This document shows, in pieces, positions 1-10,140 of a stretch of 33,560 bases of DNA. A program made the position numbers and the translations under genes. The notes below the pieces were generated by a model, which made no database searches, was not told where the DNA came from, and saw only the letters and a list, made by a program, of their open reading frames with translations. How positions within the stretch are numbered: position 1 is the stretch's first letter; each line of letters starts with the position of its first letter. Origin of the DNA: Penium margaritaceum (lineage: Eukaryota > Streptophyta > Zygnematophyceae > Desmidiales > Peniaceae); NCBI GenBank assembly GCA_023375785.1, contig SZWC01000506.1:233245-266804 (forward strand). Direction: 5' to 3'.

Positions 1-239
1 AAGCGTCTTTGCTGGATTTCCCTGTCAGCAGGCATGGTCAGGTGGCTGAGGACTTCCTTGCAGAGGAGGCAAGAATCAACGCACTCAGGAGGCAAGCCAA
101 GGACGACGGGCTTGTAGGAGAAGCTGCAGAGGAGTTAGAGGGGCTTAGCCTCTACGTCAATGGCGATGACGATGATGCAGAAGTCCGAGATGGTGTAGGA
201 GATGGAGAGGACTTCGATAATGATGTCTCAGAGATTTGA
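1..239 (+). CDS. C-terminal exon of an unidentified host protein (partial, enters from left edge)
   Basis: The frame is open from the left edge to a TGA at 237-239. The clearest start for the exon is a splice acceptor at about 30-32: a pyrimidine-rich stretch (TTTCCCTGTCAGCAG) just before it. The last 68 or so residues are strongly acidic and helical, with an Ala/Glu/Leu-rich stretch followed by a run of four Asp and a Glu/Asp/Gly tail ending in DVSEI. No domain is recognisable. No ATG starts the frame, so this is the 3' end of a longer gene. It is unlike the broken transposon frames further right in having clean composition and one terminal stop. Acidic C-termini are common in nuclear and cytosolic eukaryotic proteins, which does not settle a function. 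That it is coding is likely; the product is unknown. Confidence 0.5.
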   Translation, partial: ASLLDFPVSRHGQVAEDFLAEEARINALRRQAKDDGLVGEAAEELEGLSLYVNGDDDDAEVRDGVGDGEDFDNDVSEI

Positions 240-260
240 ATGCAGTCACTTGTTTTTTCC

Positions 261-263
<3 letters not shown>

Positions 264-307
<44 letters not shown>
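264..307. repeat. (CT)22 microsatellite
   Basis: Uninterrupted CT dinucleotides for 44 bases, 25 bases after the stop codon of the left-hand gene, followed by TTCTCTTC. It lies in the presumed 3' UTR or a 3' intron of that gene. A similar (CT)19 tract on the same strand sits in the right-hand gene at 33419-33456. Confidence 0.95.
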
Positions 308-314
<7 letters not shown>

Positions 315-888
315 CATTTGCCATGGTGTACTTCATAAGCAACTTAGTCGTACCAAGCTGATCACAGAAATGAGTCAATTGTTTCAGAGCATAGTACAGC
401 CTCACAAAACACATCATCAGGGTAGTGCTTGATCAATTCAGGTACTTGAATGTAAGGGTGTATACTAAGTGTATTGAAGTGTGTGTTTCTAAGAGAAGAA
501 AACATTCAACTGTTTCATGGAGCATAGAACAAAGAGCACAGTCTAGTAGTGAAGTCAATTTGGACAATAGAATGTGCTTGGAGAGCACATTCTATTGTCC
601 AAATTGCACACTGTGTGTAAGCCAGTGTTTTCTTTTCTTCAAGATTCAACATCTGAGACTTGTTTCATGGACATGTAAATGTAGTCCACTTACCCAGAAT
701 GCTATCAGTGGCACAGAATGCAAGAGGAGGTCCGCATGAGGAGTAAGTAATAGAGTTTGTATAATGCAAAAAGTTGGATGGAGAAAGATACGAGAACGTT
801 TTTGGAGACTGGCTACAAAACACCTCGTTCAGCAAATACTGTCTTACAATCAACTTCGTCCGGAACCGGCATGATCCGCGGGTCGTTT
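308..888. other. Presumed 3' flank of the left gene; no gene seen
   Basis: AT-rich sequence with only short, composition-driven open frames on both strands. Apart from the hairpin at 556-606 nothing is recognised. No convincing polyadenylation signal could be singled out. Confidence 0.5.
556..606. repeat. Perfect inverted repeat, 23-bp arms, 5-nt loop
   Basis: Arm 556-578 and arm 584-606 are exact reverse complements around the loop TGGAG (579-583). If transcribed the RNA would fold into a 51-nt perfect hairpin. Bases just outside do not pair, so it is not the core of a larger palindrome. It may be a MITE relic or a template-switch mutation in the 3' flank of the left gene; it is shorter than a typical plant microRNA precursor. 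Confidence 0.9.
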
Positions 889-985
889 GGATCTGCGGTT
901 CCTGACCCGGATCTGCGGTTCCGGTTCCGCTGTTGGAACCGATCCTCGGTTCCGGTTCTTTTCTGGGAACCGTGGATCTGACCCG
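855..985. repeat. GC-rich imperfect repeat of GGTTCC and GATCTGCGG motifs
   Basis: GGATCTGCGGTTCC occurs at 889-902 and again at 909-922 (20-bp period), then GGTTCCGGTTCC variants continue to about 985, with the reverse complement GGAACC interspersed. It stands out against AT-rich neighbours. Open frames across it are produced by the repeat composition and are not called genes. Confidence 0.7.
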
Positions 986-1874
986 GTGTTCACCCTTAGG
1001 TTTGGAGACCTTCAAACACCGTGGTATTTCCCTGGTCGGCCAAGGATTCCGTCCAATCTGCTACAAGGTGGCTTATTGGGAAAATTCCCTTTGAAATCCA
1101 TGCTTCATGGTACAAGCTTGACCAGTATGGCTGTTGTTTTTGTCATTGTTGAGGTCGATGAGGCTATTGCTTTATCTTTTGGACTCGTGTCCTATTCGCC
1201 TGGTTTTACATCAAGTACCCATATGCAAACTCCTTGTTTTATATTACACTTGGCTACGTTGAGAAACACGTCGATCATGTGTTTTTGTGATTTGTTCATT
1301 GAAAAATTCTTTACACTTCCTCATCTACTGCTTTCTATATCTCTTGATGCACTTTCATTAATGTTGACATTAGATTATTCACTGCCCTAGTCAACCTATG
1401 GAATGGTCCAGTATAGTATATTTTTCCGAAGGATGCATTTGTGTTGCACCCTCAGTGCGTCCTCGATATGCTCCATATTTCCTATTCCTATGTTAATTGA
1501 TGCTTTGGAATTTCCCAGCATGGTAATCGTTTTTTTTCTTTTCTTTTTCTTCTTCTTCTAGTAGCTTAACACTTCCATTCTTGGTATGTGTTGTGTTCTT
1601 TTAAATCTGACCAATTGTCTGATTCAGTTTCTTAATGTTCCATGATTTCTGTCATATTGTCGTTTAACTAGTTGAAGTTAAAGAAAACGAGGTGGTGCTC
1701 ACGTCACAAGTGTTAGGCGTGAAGAAAATATAGTATCCTTGTGGCATTTTCTATGTGGAAATTGTTAGTATGACAGCTCATGAAGCAAGCATAGGGTTAC
1801 GATGGACAAGAAGCTCAGTCAGTGGCTGTTGAGTGTTTCAAGCTTGGATAACACAAAAAGGAGAATAATCCAAT
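986..1874. other. Intergenic stretch without a supported gene
   Basis: All frames are broken. A T-rich run (about 1530-1560) is present. A weak match to a Ty3 integrase 'GK.PFE' motif around 1070-1110 was seen but is too short to call. Confidence 0.4.
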
Positions 1875-2311
1875 GATGTGAAGTTTAAGCAATGTATTTT
1901 AGCTCGATGGGAGAGATCTAAAGTTACTACGAAGGCCCTTAAAGTTCGACAAGCTGGAAATAGTCCATGAAATCTGACCACCATGAAAAAGGTTAGCATC
2001 AAAACTACGGAGCAACAGAGAACACAGGGATTAAGCTCTGCTTGGACCCTAGTTGCCAGCTAGTTGTGCTACAAATTGTACAAATTGATACANGATGTGA
2101 AGTTTAAGCAATGTATTTTAGCTCGATGGGAGAGATCTAAAGTTACTACGAAGGCCCTTAAAGTTCGACAAGCTGGAAATAGTCCATGAAATCTGACCAC
2201 CATGAAAAAGGTTAGCATCAAAACTACGGAGCAACAGAGAACACAGGGATTAAGCTCTGCTTGGACCCTAGTTGCCAGCTAGTTGTGCTACAAATTGTAC
2301 AAATTGATACA
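1875..2311. repeat. Exact 218-bp direct duplication separated by one N
   Basis: Copy 1 is 1875-2092 and copy 2 is 2094-2311, identical by eye over all 218 bases and separated only by the ambiguous base at 2093. This is the pattern left when two contig ends that share an overlap are joined by a placeholder base and not merged, so one copy is probably not real. Confidence 0.95.
2093..2093. other. Single ambiguous base (N), probable unresolved contig join
   Basis: This is the only N in the window. It lies exactly between the two identical 218-bp copies. Confidence 0.9.
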
Positions 2312-2785
2312 AATGCATCCCATTCACCGTCAAGTCACACCCTAGTTTTTCCCTGGTTGTACTCCAGTTGCGCTCAAGACATCTAAGTTCCATCCATGTT
2401 GCAACCTTTTTGTGCCCTGATTGGACCACAGTTGCGCCATAGTTGGCTCCTAGTCATACCCTAGTTGTGCCCTAGTTACGCCCTAGATGTACCTTGAATG
2501 CACCCTAGTTGGATACCTCTTATGCTTTAGTTGTGCCCTTGTTTCATTCTTTGTGCACCCCACCATCACCCTTTTGACACCATTGTTCTGTCCTAGTTGT
2601 GTCCTTTATGCTCCATAATTGTACCCTAGGTGTGCCTACTTATTTTCACCATAGAAGGTATGTCATGCTAGTTGTGTTTTTCTTGCGTCCTACTTGAGAC
2701 CTACCTGTACCCTGCTTGTACTGTTTTTGCATCCTAGATGAACCTTAGTTCCACGTTACTTGTTCCCTAGTTTTGCCATGTTTCT
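2264..2785. repeat. Degenerate minisatellite, 11-bp period, consensus CCCTAGTTGTG
   Basis: The sequence can be cut into successive 11-mers for about 500 bp with few indels. Clear units start at 2415, 2426, 2437, 2448, 2459 (CCCTAGTTGTG), 2470 (CCCTAGTTACG), 2481 (CCCTAGATGTA) and 2503 (CCCTAGTTGGA). The same register reaches 2624 (CCCTAGGTGTG), and a 2-base phase slip follows before 2732 and 2765. Units differ from one another by several bases, so the array is old. An 11-bp unit is not a multiple of three, which argues against a coding repeat. Confidence 0.8.
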
Positions 2786-3550
2786 GAGATGAATCTTGAG
2801 AGCATCCCAGCATTGTTGCTATAGACTTGGCAACACCTTCCTGGTGACCATTCCACGTTGTCTGACAAGGCAGGAATTAGAACAACAAGGATCAGATAAG
2901 GGTGTGTAGAGAGAGTTAAATACTGACAATCACGATATATAATGAGCTTTTGTCCGCATGCCATGGTGAGGCGTGCTAGTGCAGGCCACCTGCCACTACG
3001 ACTCAGAAATCCATTTTTCTTTGTGTAAATGTGCGCAAATGTTTCACAAAAATGGTTATGTTGAAGTCCATCTATACAGAAACACAGGTCAGATCTAGCA
3101 GACTGCTACAATCTTGCTTTAGTCCTCATTTCAAACATGCCTCATGCCCATCCATCAACAGACAATGGATCACATTTCAACAAACATAGAACCTTTCCTA
3201 AATTTACAAACACCGATTCATCTCCTTTCCTGCTGGTGTACCAATTTGCGCATGAATAAATGCTCAGAAACAATGTCTTTTGTGCATTCACAAAAGATGT
3301 TGGAGTTCTTACCGATGGTGGGAGCACCCTGGTTGTCACAACACAGTACGATGTGGCACACAATAGCCTACAAGGTGATAAATCGCTGACACAACAGGAA
3401 TTGTACATTTAGATAACAATAAAAAAGTGATGTTGGTATAGATGGTTACAGCCATATTCATCAACAAGACAATGAGTTGAAGATAAAAACTCACGTTCAC
3501 TGCTACCCCTTATTTGTTCAGGGTCATAAACATTGAGAGATGCTTTCCTC
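2786..3550. other. Stretch without a recognised gene
   Basis: Short open frames of 65-88 codons on both strands overlap one another and match nothing recognised. No repeat or RNA gene was seen. Confidence 0.4.
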
Positions 3551-4255
3551 TCAAGTTAGGTTAGCATAGAAGCTATAGGGACCGTAGTAAACCGGAATAC
3601 AAATCACTCCCATGACACAAGCATAGATTGCATGGTGAAGTAGCAACATCCGTCTCCAATTCTTGAGCACAAGCTCCATCCCCAAAAGCACTTCAGCCGG
3701 TCCCAAGACCTTCATCATGTAAGTATTTTGAAGAATGTTTTTGACCTCCTTCACCACCTCAGATTGTGGAGATGCAATGAAGAGGTTGTTGGCATAGACC
3801 ATGATGGAAAATAGGGGCGTTGGTGCTTGCTTGCCACTATGTGCATGTAACATGAGTGAGGCAATTGCTTCAATCCATACAAGGCTTTCTGGATGCAATG
3901 GACATGACCGGATTGAACATCAAATGTGGGAGCCTGGAACATGTAGCTGACAATGGAGGAACATCCATTTGATGGAAGAACCAGTTATGCTGAACAACAA
4001 GGCCCAGCAGCCTATATACCATTGTCATCCAACCACAGGGGACCAAGGTGCCAGTTTATTCAACACCCTTGACATGTGAGAATGAATTTATGGTAGGCAA
4101 CCCTTGTATGAATCAGTGGACAATCTGGCTTCAGTTTCCTACAACAGGATCACCTGACCTTGATTGCCTTTCGGCCTAGTGGAAGATCCACAAGCTTATC
4201 GACACCACAGTTTGCAATGCCGCCAAAGTCTTCCTTTCAACTGGCCTCCTAGAGT
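3551..4255 (-). pseudogene. Ty1/copia reverse transcriptase remnant
   Basis: Read on the minus strand, several frames together recover the copia RT order. First comes a KLVDLPLGRKAI segment (about 4200), the usual RT N-terminus. Next is a FQAPTF..QSGHVHCIQKALYGLKQ segment (about 3940-3860), then a region matching the catalytic block (about 3800) and a VLGPAEVLLGME segment (about 3705-3675). The catalytic Y-x-D-D box is present as YANN (3796-3785), both Asp having become Asn. Frames shift at least twice and stops interrupt. The element once polymerised cDNA from its RNA; this copy cannot. No LTR was identified for it. The assignment to copia is secure; its extent is approximate. Confidence 0.85.
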
Positions 4256-4552
4256 TACACGTCAGCTCCGGACAGTGAGTCTCTGAATGTGCTTAGGCCG
4301 GGTGACGCGGAGGGAGAGGCACGCGGAGCCAGAGAAAACACATTGAGAGATTGTCTTACGCTGATAAGGGAGGAGGTGCCATCATATGGGATGGCAGATT
4401 CGTCAGTGACAAGTGCATGTTCTATTGGGCACACTGTGTGAATCGCAATAGAGGTAGTCTAAACACTACAATCAAGGGTCTTCATGCCAAGGTCTCCATT
4501 CTAAATGCTACATTACAAGAACAAAAAGGCTATGTCACAGGGCCTCTAGGGT

Positions 4553-5041
4553 TCAGGTGCCAATGGCTAAAGCTGACCAGTGGTCACCAATGTGAAGGTG
4601 CCAGTCAGCATTGACACTTGGACTGACCCGAGCGCCACTAGTGAAGCAGGTGCTAGGAGATGCGAGGCTGGTGCAGAAGAAAAGGATACTAGGACAAGGG
4701 CAGGAAAAACGTGTGTGGGTGCCAGATTGAACACAGATCCAGGTGTAGATGCAGGTGAGACAGTTGTGGGGCATGGATAAATGTAAATCTGGTGATGGTG
4801 AAATCACAAGCGGTGTAGTAGAAAATGCAAGCGTTGCAGGCAAGGGGGCATGATTAGGAAATTTAGGTGCTACTGGTGCAGGAAAGGATGCATGAGGTAC
4901 AGACGCTGGCAGATGCATAGGTTTCAGTGTGGATTTAAGGCCAACTATCACAATGGTGGGATCAATGTCAACCGACAATAGTCCAGGGGATGACAGATCT
5001 GAACTCCCCATTCTGCTGGAAAGCAGGGCACCTGGGAGCAT
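4553..5041 (-). pseudogene. Pro/Ser/Ala-rich open frame, possibly the copia integrase-RT linker
   Basis: A 162-codon minus-strand frame rich in Pro, Ser, Ala and Leu, with no recognisable domain. It sits just upstream, in coding direction, of the copia RT remnant. Copia polyproteins usually carry a low-complexity Pro/Ser-rich linker between integrase and RT, so position and composition fit that. The residues give no direct homology, so it may equally be a chance frame. Confidence 0.25.
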
Positions 5042-6249
5042 GGGCAGGCCACAGGGAGAAGATGCAAGAGAAATCCTGGTATGACGAGAATTCTAAGCAC
5101 ACTGCATGGTAGAACTCAACGACGTTATTGCAGTAGGGGTCATTGAATGAAGCTGTGTCAAGACCGAGGGTGAGCTGGTCTTATACCAATTGATCAATGT
5201 CTATTCCATGCATGTGAGAGAGGGGCCTGTGTAGGAGGCACTGACACTCAGAAAATAGCGTGCCATTCACAACGCAAGTGTGGAAGGATGAAACAGAGAA
5301 GTGACAGAGGGACAGCCACATACAATATGGTACATATCATGTTGGACAAAGCCATGAATAACATTATCATTTTCTCTGGAATGGGTGATTGCACTGCCAA
5401 TTTGTGCTAAGGTACAGAGAGGAGACTAAGCTCAAGATGAAGCTTATACAACATGTTGAAGTATGAAGAAGGGCCAGAAGGAGCACTAAAATGAAAGATG
5501 CCAACTACCTGTACAGATCCAACTGGTCCCATATTTGATTAGTATGCGTGATGACACGTCATGCGATGGATGGCACTCAATGAATGATCCAGGTGGCATC
5601 CATCTCAAACTCTTTTGTTGTGAAGAATACACGTAAAGAAACTGAGCTAGAAAACTCAACATGAAGCTCTGAAATAAAGCTTGGATGAAGACACAGTGTC
5701 TATGCCTGTAATGCATCTAGTTAATTGGTAATCTTAGGACCGTTTGTGACTATTGGAGGCAAGTCATGCTGAGCCACCCACGCCATCATCTTCATGCAGC
5801 ACTCATGGAATGAGACAAGCTTTGGGTAATCTCTAGCATAGTCAACATCCCTTGATTTTCTTGGAATGAGAAAACATGAAACAGGTTTTGAATCTCTATG
5901 ATGGTGCGGTTCTGTGGGTTCGGCTCAGCTGCTGATGATGCCAAGGCATAAAAATATGAATACTTGGCCATCTGCATTACAGTAGATTGGGCAGAGGATG
6001 AGGATGAGGGTGTAGATGAAGAAGCTATGCGCTGCGCTTTTGTAGCATGGAGCATAAAAATAATCTTCCTCCAAGGGAGCTCAGTGCACTCTGGGTACCA
6101 ACGGGCTCATCCATAGCTGTAGCAATGGACCTGACAACCAGCTTCCATAGTACTCTTCCCCTGTTATAGTCCATGACTTGATGTGCATCACTTGCCATCT
6201 GTGTCACTGCACAATGAGACTCACCGTGCCAAATTGCGTGGATTTGGGA
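5042..6249. other. Unassigned repeat-like DNA
   Basis: Short minus-strand frames (for example 5486-5716 and 5792-6055) have no recognised domain. Because it lies between a copia remnant and a gypsy remnant, both minus strand, it is probably decayed transposon sequence, but no family motif was found. Confidence 0.35.
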
Positions 6250-6920
6250 AAGGAAGAACGTCGGGATAGGGTCGCCAGCATTCAACAGATCACCGCTGCG
6301 ATGTCGGTCGGATGCGTGCTTCATGGCTGCTTGTGTCTTTGTGAGGGTCTGTCGTGTCTCCTCCCAGAAGTTTGTGAACTGTCAGCAGTGGATGTCAACA
6401 GCGGGGATGTTACTCTGATTTTGTAATCCAGCTGGTGTGGCATTAAGTTTGTCGTATACTACCTCGAAAGGTATTTTACCACTTGCGGTGGAAGTGGTGG
6501 AGTTGTATGCAAGTTTGGAGATCGGAAGATTTGCTACCCGATTGGTGCCGTAAGGCTCACATAAAATGTGAAGGAGCTATTGGAGCGTCTGATTGGTTTT
6601 CTTGGTTTATCCGCTGGTTTGAGGATGGAACGTTGTTGATAACTGGAACCGGCATTCGTAACGTGTCATTGGTTTGTGTCAAAAAGGGCTATTAAAGTGT
6701 CTGTCTTTGTCACTGATGATAATACGTGGCACCTCATGCAGCCGCACGACCTGGTTTCAAAATTTTCGTGCTGTTCCTTCTACGGTAATGGTGGTCGTTG
6801 TTGGGATGAAGTGTGAGATCTTGGAAAATCTTTCTACAATGACAAGGATGGTGTCATACCCCTCGGGCAATCTCTTTGCAAAATCCATGCTGATGTTGGC
6901 CCACGGTTCCGTCGGAGCGT
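6250..6920 (-). pseudogene. Ty3/gypsy integrase remnant, minus strand
   Basis: Reading downward from about 6900, an [19 protein letters not shown] segment followed by [15 protein letters not shown] is the start of a Ty3 integrase catalytic core, with the first Asp in SMDFA. Next, VRLHEVPRIIISDKDRHF (about 6745-6690) carries the second Asp, and STTFHPQTSG-stop-TKKTNQ (about 6640-6600) is where the catalytic Glu is replaced by Lys. LAYNST..GKIPF then FEVVYDKLNATPA (about 6510-6440) and WEETRQTL..AAMKHASDRHRSGD..NAGD (about 6370-6270) complete the C-terminal part. The last segment closely parallels the plus-strand gypsy copy at 26554-26838, so both belong to one family. Frameshifts and stops make it dead. 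Similarity ends at about 6250. Confidence 0.88.
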
Positions 6921-6930
6921 CTTCTGCTCC

Positions 6931-6973
6931 GTACCTTATCCCTGTGAACCACCCACATTCCACTCGGTAGAAC
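6931..6973 (+). mobile_element. 3' tail of a gypsy-family LTR
   Basis: CCTGTGAACCACCCACATTC and CACTCGGTAGAACA match the 3' end of the LTR at 27207-27762 (..TGTGAACCACCTAC..CTCGGTGTAACA). It is in plus orientation, directly against a minus-strand integrase of the same family, so this is a rearranged junction and not one intact element. Confidence 0.7.
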
Positions 6974-7213
6974 AATCTACACATGCATGGGTCCAGCATT
7001 GACCCGTGGAAAAAATCTACAAGAACATGCAAATCAGGCTCAAGTTCATTAGAAAAAAATTGGATGCTACCAAAAGGGGGAAAAGCGTCCAAGCATGTTT
7101 TTGGGACGTCGTGGCACTATTTTTGTAGTTACGGATGGATGTATCACCACCTGATGGTGCTCTGGCACGAACTCGGTGCTCATCAGGGATCTGGTCGTGC
7201 ATGGACACGACCA

Positions 7214-7231
7214 ATTGTTTGTACAAACAAT
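7214..7231. repeat. Perfect 18-bp palindrome ATTGTTTGTACAAACAAT
   Basis: An uninterrupted self-complementary sequence ending 10 bp before the LTR head at 7242. Its role is unknown. Confidence 0.85.
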
Positions 7232-7241
7232 GGATGGCTGA

Positions 7242-7325
7242 TGTTACTTCCGTGACGTACACAAGTCCTTGAACTCTTCAAGTGTGCATTTCTGTTCTTA
7301 CCTGTGTTGACCCATGGTCCCGAGG
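7242..7325 (+). mobile_element. 5' head of a gypsy-family LTR (fragment)
   Basis: It starts TGTTACTTCCGTGACGTACA and continues CAAGTCC, closely like the LTR starts at 21294 and 27207. Similarity fades after about 7325. This supports TGTTAC..GTAACA as the LTR terminal inverted repeat of the family. Confidence 0.7.
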
Positions 7326-7781
7326 TGACCCCATCATCGCGGCCACGGCACAGCGGACCAACACGATGCCCCCGCGATGTGCGGTGGTCGGTCGTTTTCA
7401 ACTTTGGAGTGCAGCACACCTGCACGTGATGTGGCACACGTCACTGGGCCACTGCGGCCAACACCCACCACCGTAAGAGGGATGTTTTGCGAGGCATCCA
7501 GCTCAAACCCTCCCTGTATCCCAACTGATGTTGCTCATCCATGAGCCATTTCACCCTTACCATCCCTCCATTGGGTGGTTCTGAATGGATTCACTTTGGA
7601 AAGCCTGGCATGTATGTAGACAGACTGATATGCAATAGTCCAATGCCTGTGATTCTGCTATACACGTGGCCACCTCGTTGATGTTCAGTCAAGGGGAGAT
7701 AACGTAGGCACTGCTAGGTCAACATGCACGTTTTTGCTTTCAATCTCAAATTTAAGTCAAAGTTTTCTATACTTCTCTCGA
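7326..7781. other. Unassigned stretch between LTR fragment and hAT pseudogene
   Basis: No supported gene. It contains GCTAGGTCAACATG at 7713-7726, which recurs exactly at 10199-10212 on the far side of the hAT region. Confidence 0.4.
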
Positions 7782-7807
7782 CGAACCGTGGTTGAACTCA
7801 CGGTTCG
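7782..7807. repeat. Hairpin CGAACCGTG / CACGGTTCG
   Basis: Perfect 9-bp arms around an 8-nt loop. Related motifs (GCGAACTCACGGGTTCG and similar) recur at about 7940-7970, so the stretch 7780-7975 is a cluster of diverged CACGGTTCG-type repeats. It precedes the hAT transposase frame and could be subterminal transposase-binding repeats, but no terminal inverted repeat was defined. Confidence 0.6.
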
Positions 7808-8143
7808 ACCTATCATATTGTGTTTACGTGAACCCTTTTTTTTGTGTACGTATTGCATGATGGAGGACATTTTCCAATTTTCAAACTCAGTGGTTTTCAA
7901 AATCAGGCGTTTTTGAACACTTGGGTCCGAACATTTGAATTCACGGGTTTGCGAACTCACGGGTTCGCGAGTTCCCATCATCCACTGGCCGCGGAGCCGG
8001 ACTGCCACCATGCGTCCGTCACCGGACTCGTACACCACAGCCATCCCAGCGTCACTCATCGACGCCGAGTAAGACGGCTGCGAGCACTTACTCGTCAGAG
8101 TTTTACACTTGGCCGTAGGCAAGGCCTGCAGCCTCCTATAGCC

Positions 8144-9778
8144 ATGCCACCCAGGAGGGCACCAACTGCATCGTCAGGCAGGGGCTCCTCCTCCCTCCCT
8201 GCCTCAACTTCAGCAGCATCTGCCGTGCGCTTTACCCAGGCAGATGTTGCGCCGCCACCATGTGGTCGTCTGCACAATGATGAACTAACGCTCGCCCTCT
8301 CTTGGCAGTGCAAGCCTGTCCCGACAGCATCAAAGAAGCCGGGGTTTTTTTGTGGCAGCTGTGGTGTCACAAAGAGTGGCACATGTGACCGCATCCAGGG
8401 GCATTTTGGCATGCCTAATGGCAAAATTTATTGCTGCCCCTATCCACCTCCCATCGCCCGAGACGTGCTGGGTCTTGCGAGGTACCCCCGCCCCCCTGCA
8501 AGCTAGAAACTAGCTTGTCCTCGGCTGTACAACGGACTTGGTGACTCATGGGGCACAAGCACAAAACCAGTGTCATGGTCATCCCTCTTCGAGACAAGGC
8601 AGCGTGAGGAGGCTCTGGAGAGAGCAAGCCAGCCTACTGGTGAGGTGCAAGACCCTATTTCAGCAGCTCGTTCCACTGTCAACCAGATGCAACAGCAGGC
8701 GGAGGTTCTGTTGCGTGCTGCAGACCTGCACGAGCAGGTTGATCTTTCACGGCAGCTGCTGCAGCAGCCAGTACCTCTGGCAGATATCAACAAAATGGCG
8801 GGGATGGTGCAGACTTCGATGCGGGGACACTGCGATGCCACTGCTAACCAAGCCTGTCAGATGTCAATTGTGAAGCTCATGTGTGGCGACACTCTTCCAA
8901 TCAGCTTCTGCAGAGAGCGATGGTTGAACGATGTTGTACGTACGGGCAGGCTGACCAACGGAACTTTCTGCCTTCCTGGAAGGTCCACAGTTGTCGGTGA
9001 TTTGCTGCCTAAGCTCGACGCTAAGCTGGCTGTCGAGGACGCATCACTGAAGCAAGGATGGCCTATCTATGGGGTCGCAGTGGCCCTAGGTGAGTGGGCC
9101 GACCAGCAGCAGCGCCCCATCTATAATGCCATTGCGGTCAACGCCAAGGGGCCCTGCCATGTGTTTTCACATGATGCCAGCGGCAGAGTGAGGAACGCGG
9201 ACCACATGGCCTCTATGATCGAGGAGGCCATTGAAGAAGTGGGGGTGCAGAATGTAGTAAGCGACAACACTGCCGTAAACAAGTGTGCGGCAGAGGACCT
9301 GAAGAACAAGTACCCCTCGGTGCTTTGGCAGGGATGTTGCGCTCATAACCTGGACCTTGTCCTCAAGGACATAGGCAAGTCTGACTGGGGAGCAGCCATT
9401 CTGTCGCACTGTGAGAAGGTGGTCAGATTTTTCCACAACAACGACATGCCCCGCACGTGGCTGAAGCAGTCGTCGGGCGGCCGTGTCCTCATCCAAAAGT
9501 GTGACACACGTTTTGCATCGGCTCACAGCATGCTGCAGCGTTTGTTGGACATGCATCCATTTTTGTTGAAGTTGGCAAACCACGAATGTTGGAAGGGCAT
9601 GGGAAGCCATAGAGATGGCCTCTTGAAGCAAAGGAAGAAGGGGAGGGAGACTGGGGAGGGGGATGAGGGGGGGGTGGGTGTTCTAAACCCCGTTGCTTAT
9701 CCATGTTGCATCTCTCCATTGCATGATTTAGACTCCTCATTTGCCTCCATTTCTTTCTTTGCAGCTGTTAGGTTATGA
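8144..9778 (+). pseudogene. hAT-superfamily transposase (BED zinc finger + DUF659), single in-frame stop, C-terminus missing
   Basis: The ATG at 8144 opens a frame that continues to 9778 with one TAG at 8504-8506. Residues 70-98 hold a BED-like finger (C70, C73, H87, C97/98), which binds DNA. After the stop, the same frame carries a DUF659 / RNase H-like region: PISFCRERW, WADQQQRPIYNAIAV, VVSDNTAVN with the second catalytic Asp, CCAHNLDLVLKDIGK, and TRFASAHSML near the end. The first catalytic motif, normally DGW, reads GEW, so an active-site Asp seems lost. After about 9600 (HECWKG) similarity ends and the C-terminal hAT dimerisation domain is absent. An acceptor-like TTTCTTTCTTTGCAG at about 9749-9763 follows, but no third exon was recognised. 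It could be a decayed element or a once-domesticated derivative; decay is likelier. Confidence 0.85.
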
Positions 9779-10140
9779 ATGGGGCTAGCCAGTGCATCTA
9801 AGCTTCCTTCCATGCGTTGCATGAGGCCCATGTGTCAAGGGCTTGAAGCAAGGTGATTGTGACAGTAGAATTCAGTTGTGACAGCGAAATGTGTTGCCAA
9901 GTTGTGAATGCCAAGCTGCCAACATGTGAAATTAGGGACAAATGAAAGGAACAATGCATTCCTTTGTAACATGGTGTTCATGGTAATGAACAGAGGTGGT
10001 GAATTGTGAGCACCATGGGATGCCAATACTTTGATAGGTTACAAATTTTAAAGTTGCAAACCCCCTCTCCCTGCCCACCAACCCCACCCTCTGAGGTTTC
10101 TCAGTCCAGGGTGACCGGGGTGGACGATGTGCCGCTGTTA
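9779..10140. other. Non-coding stretch after the hAT frame
   Basis: All frames are interrupted and no hAT C-terminal domain was found. It probably holds the decayed 3' part of the hAT element. Confidence 0.4.

Noticed and set aside
202-432. Plus and minus frames with long Ser-Leu or Arg-Glu runs
   Set aside because: They are translations of the (CT)n microsatellite.
1035-1110. Short 'GKIPFEI' stretch resembling Ty3 integrase
   Set aside because: Only about seven residues match and no neighbouring integrase motif is in order.
887-1390. 167-codon plus-strand frame
   Set aside because: Its first part is the GGTTCC repeat and the rest has no recognisable similarity or coding signature.
8504-8570. 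Possible short intron removing the hAT stop codon
   Set aside because: A GT..AG pair (GGTACC..GCTAG) would give about 31 bp, too short for a plant intron, and the frame continues unchanged past the stop.
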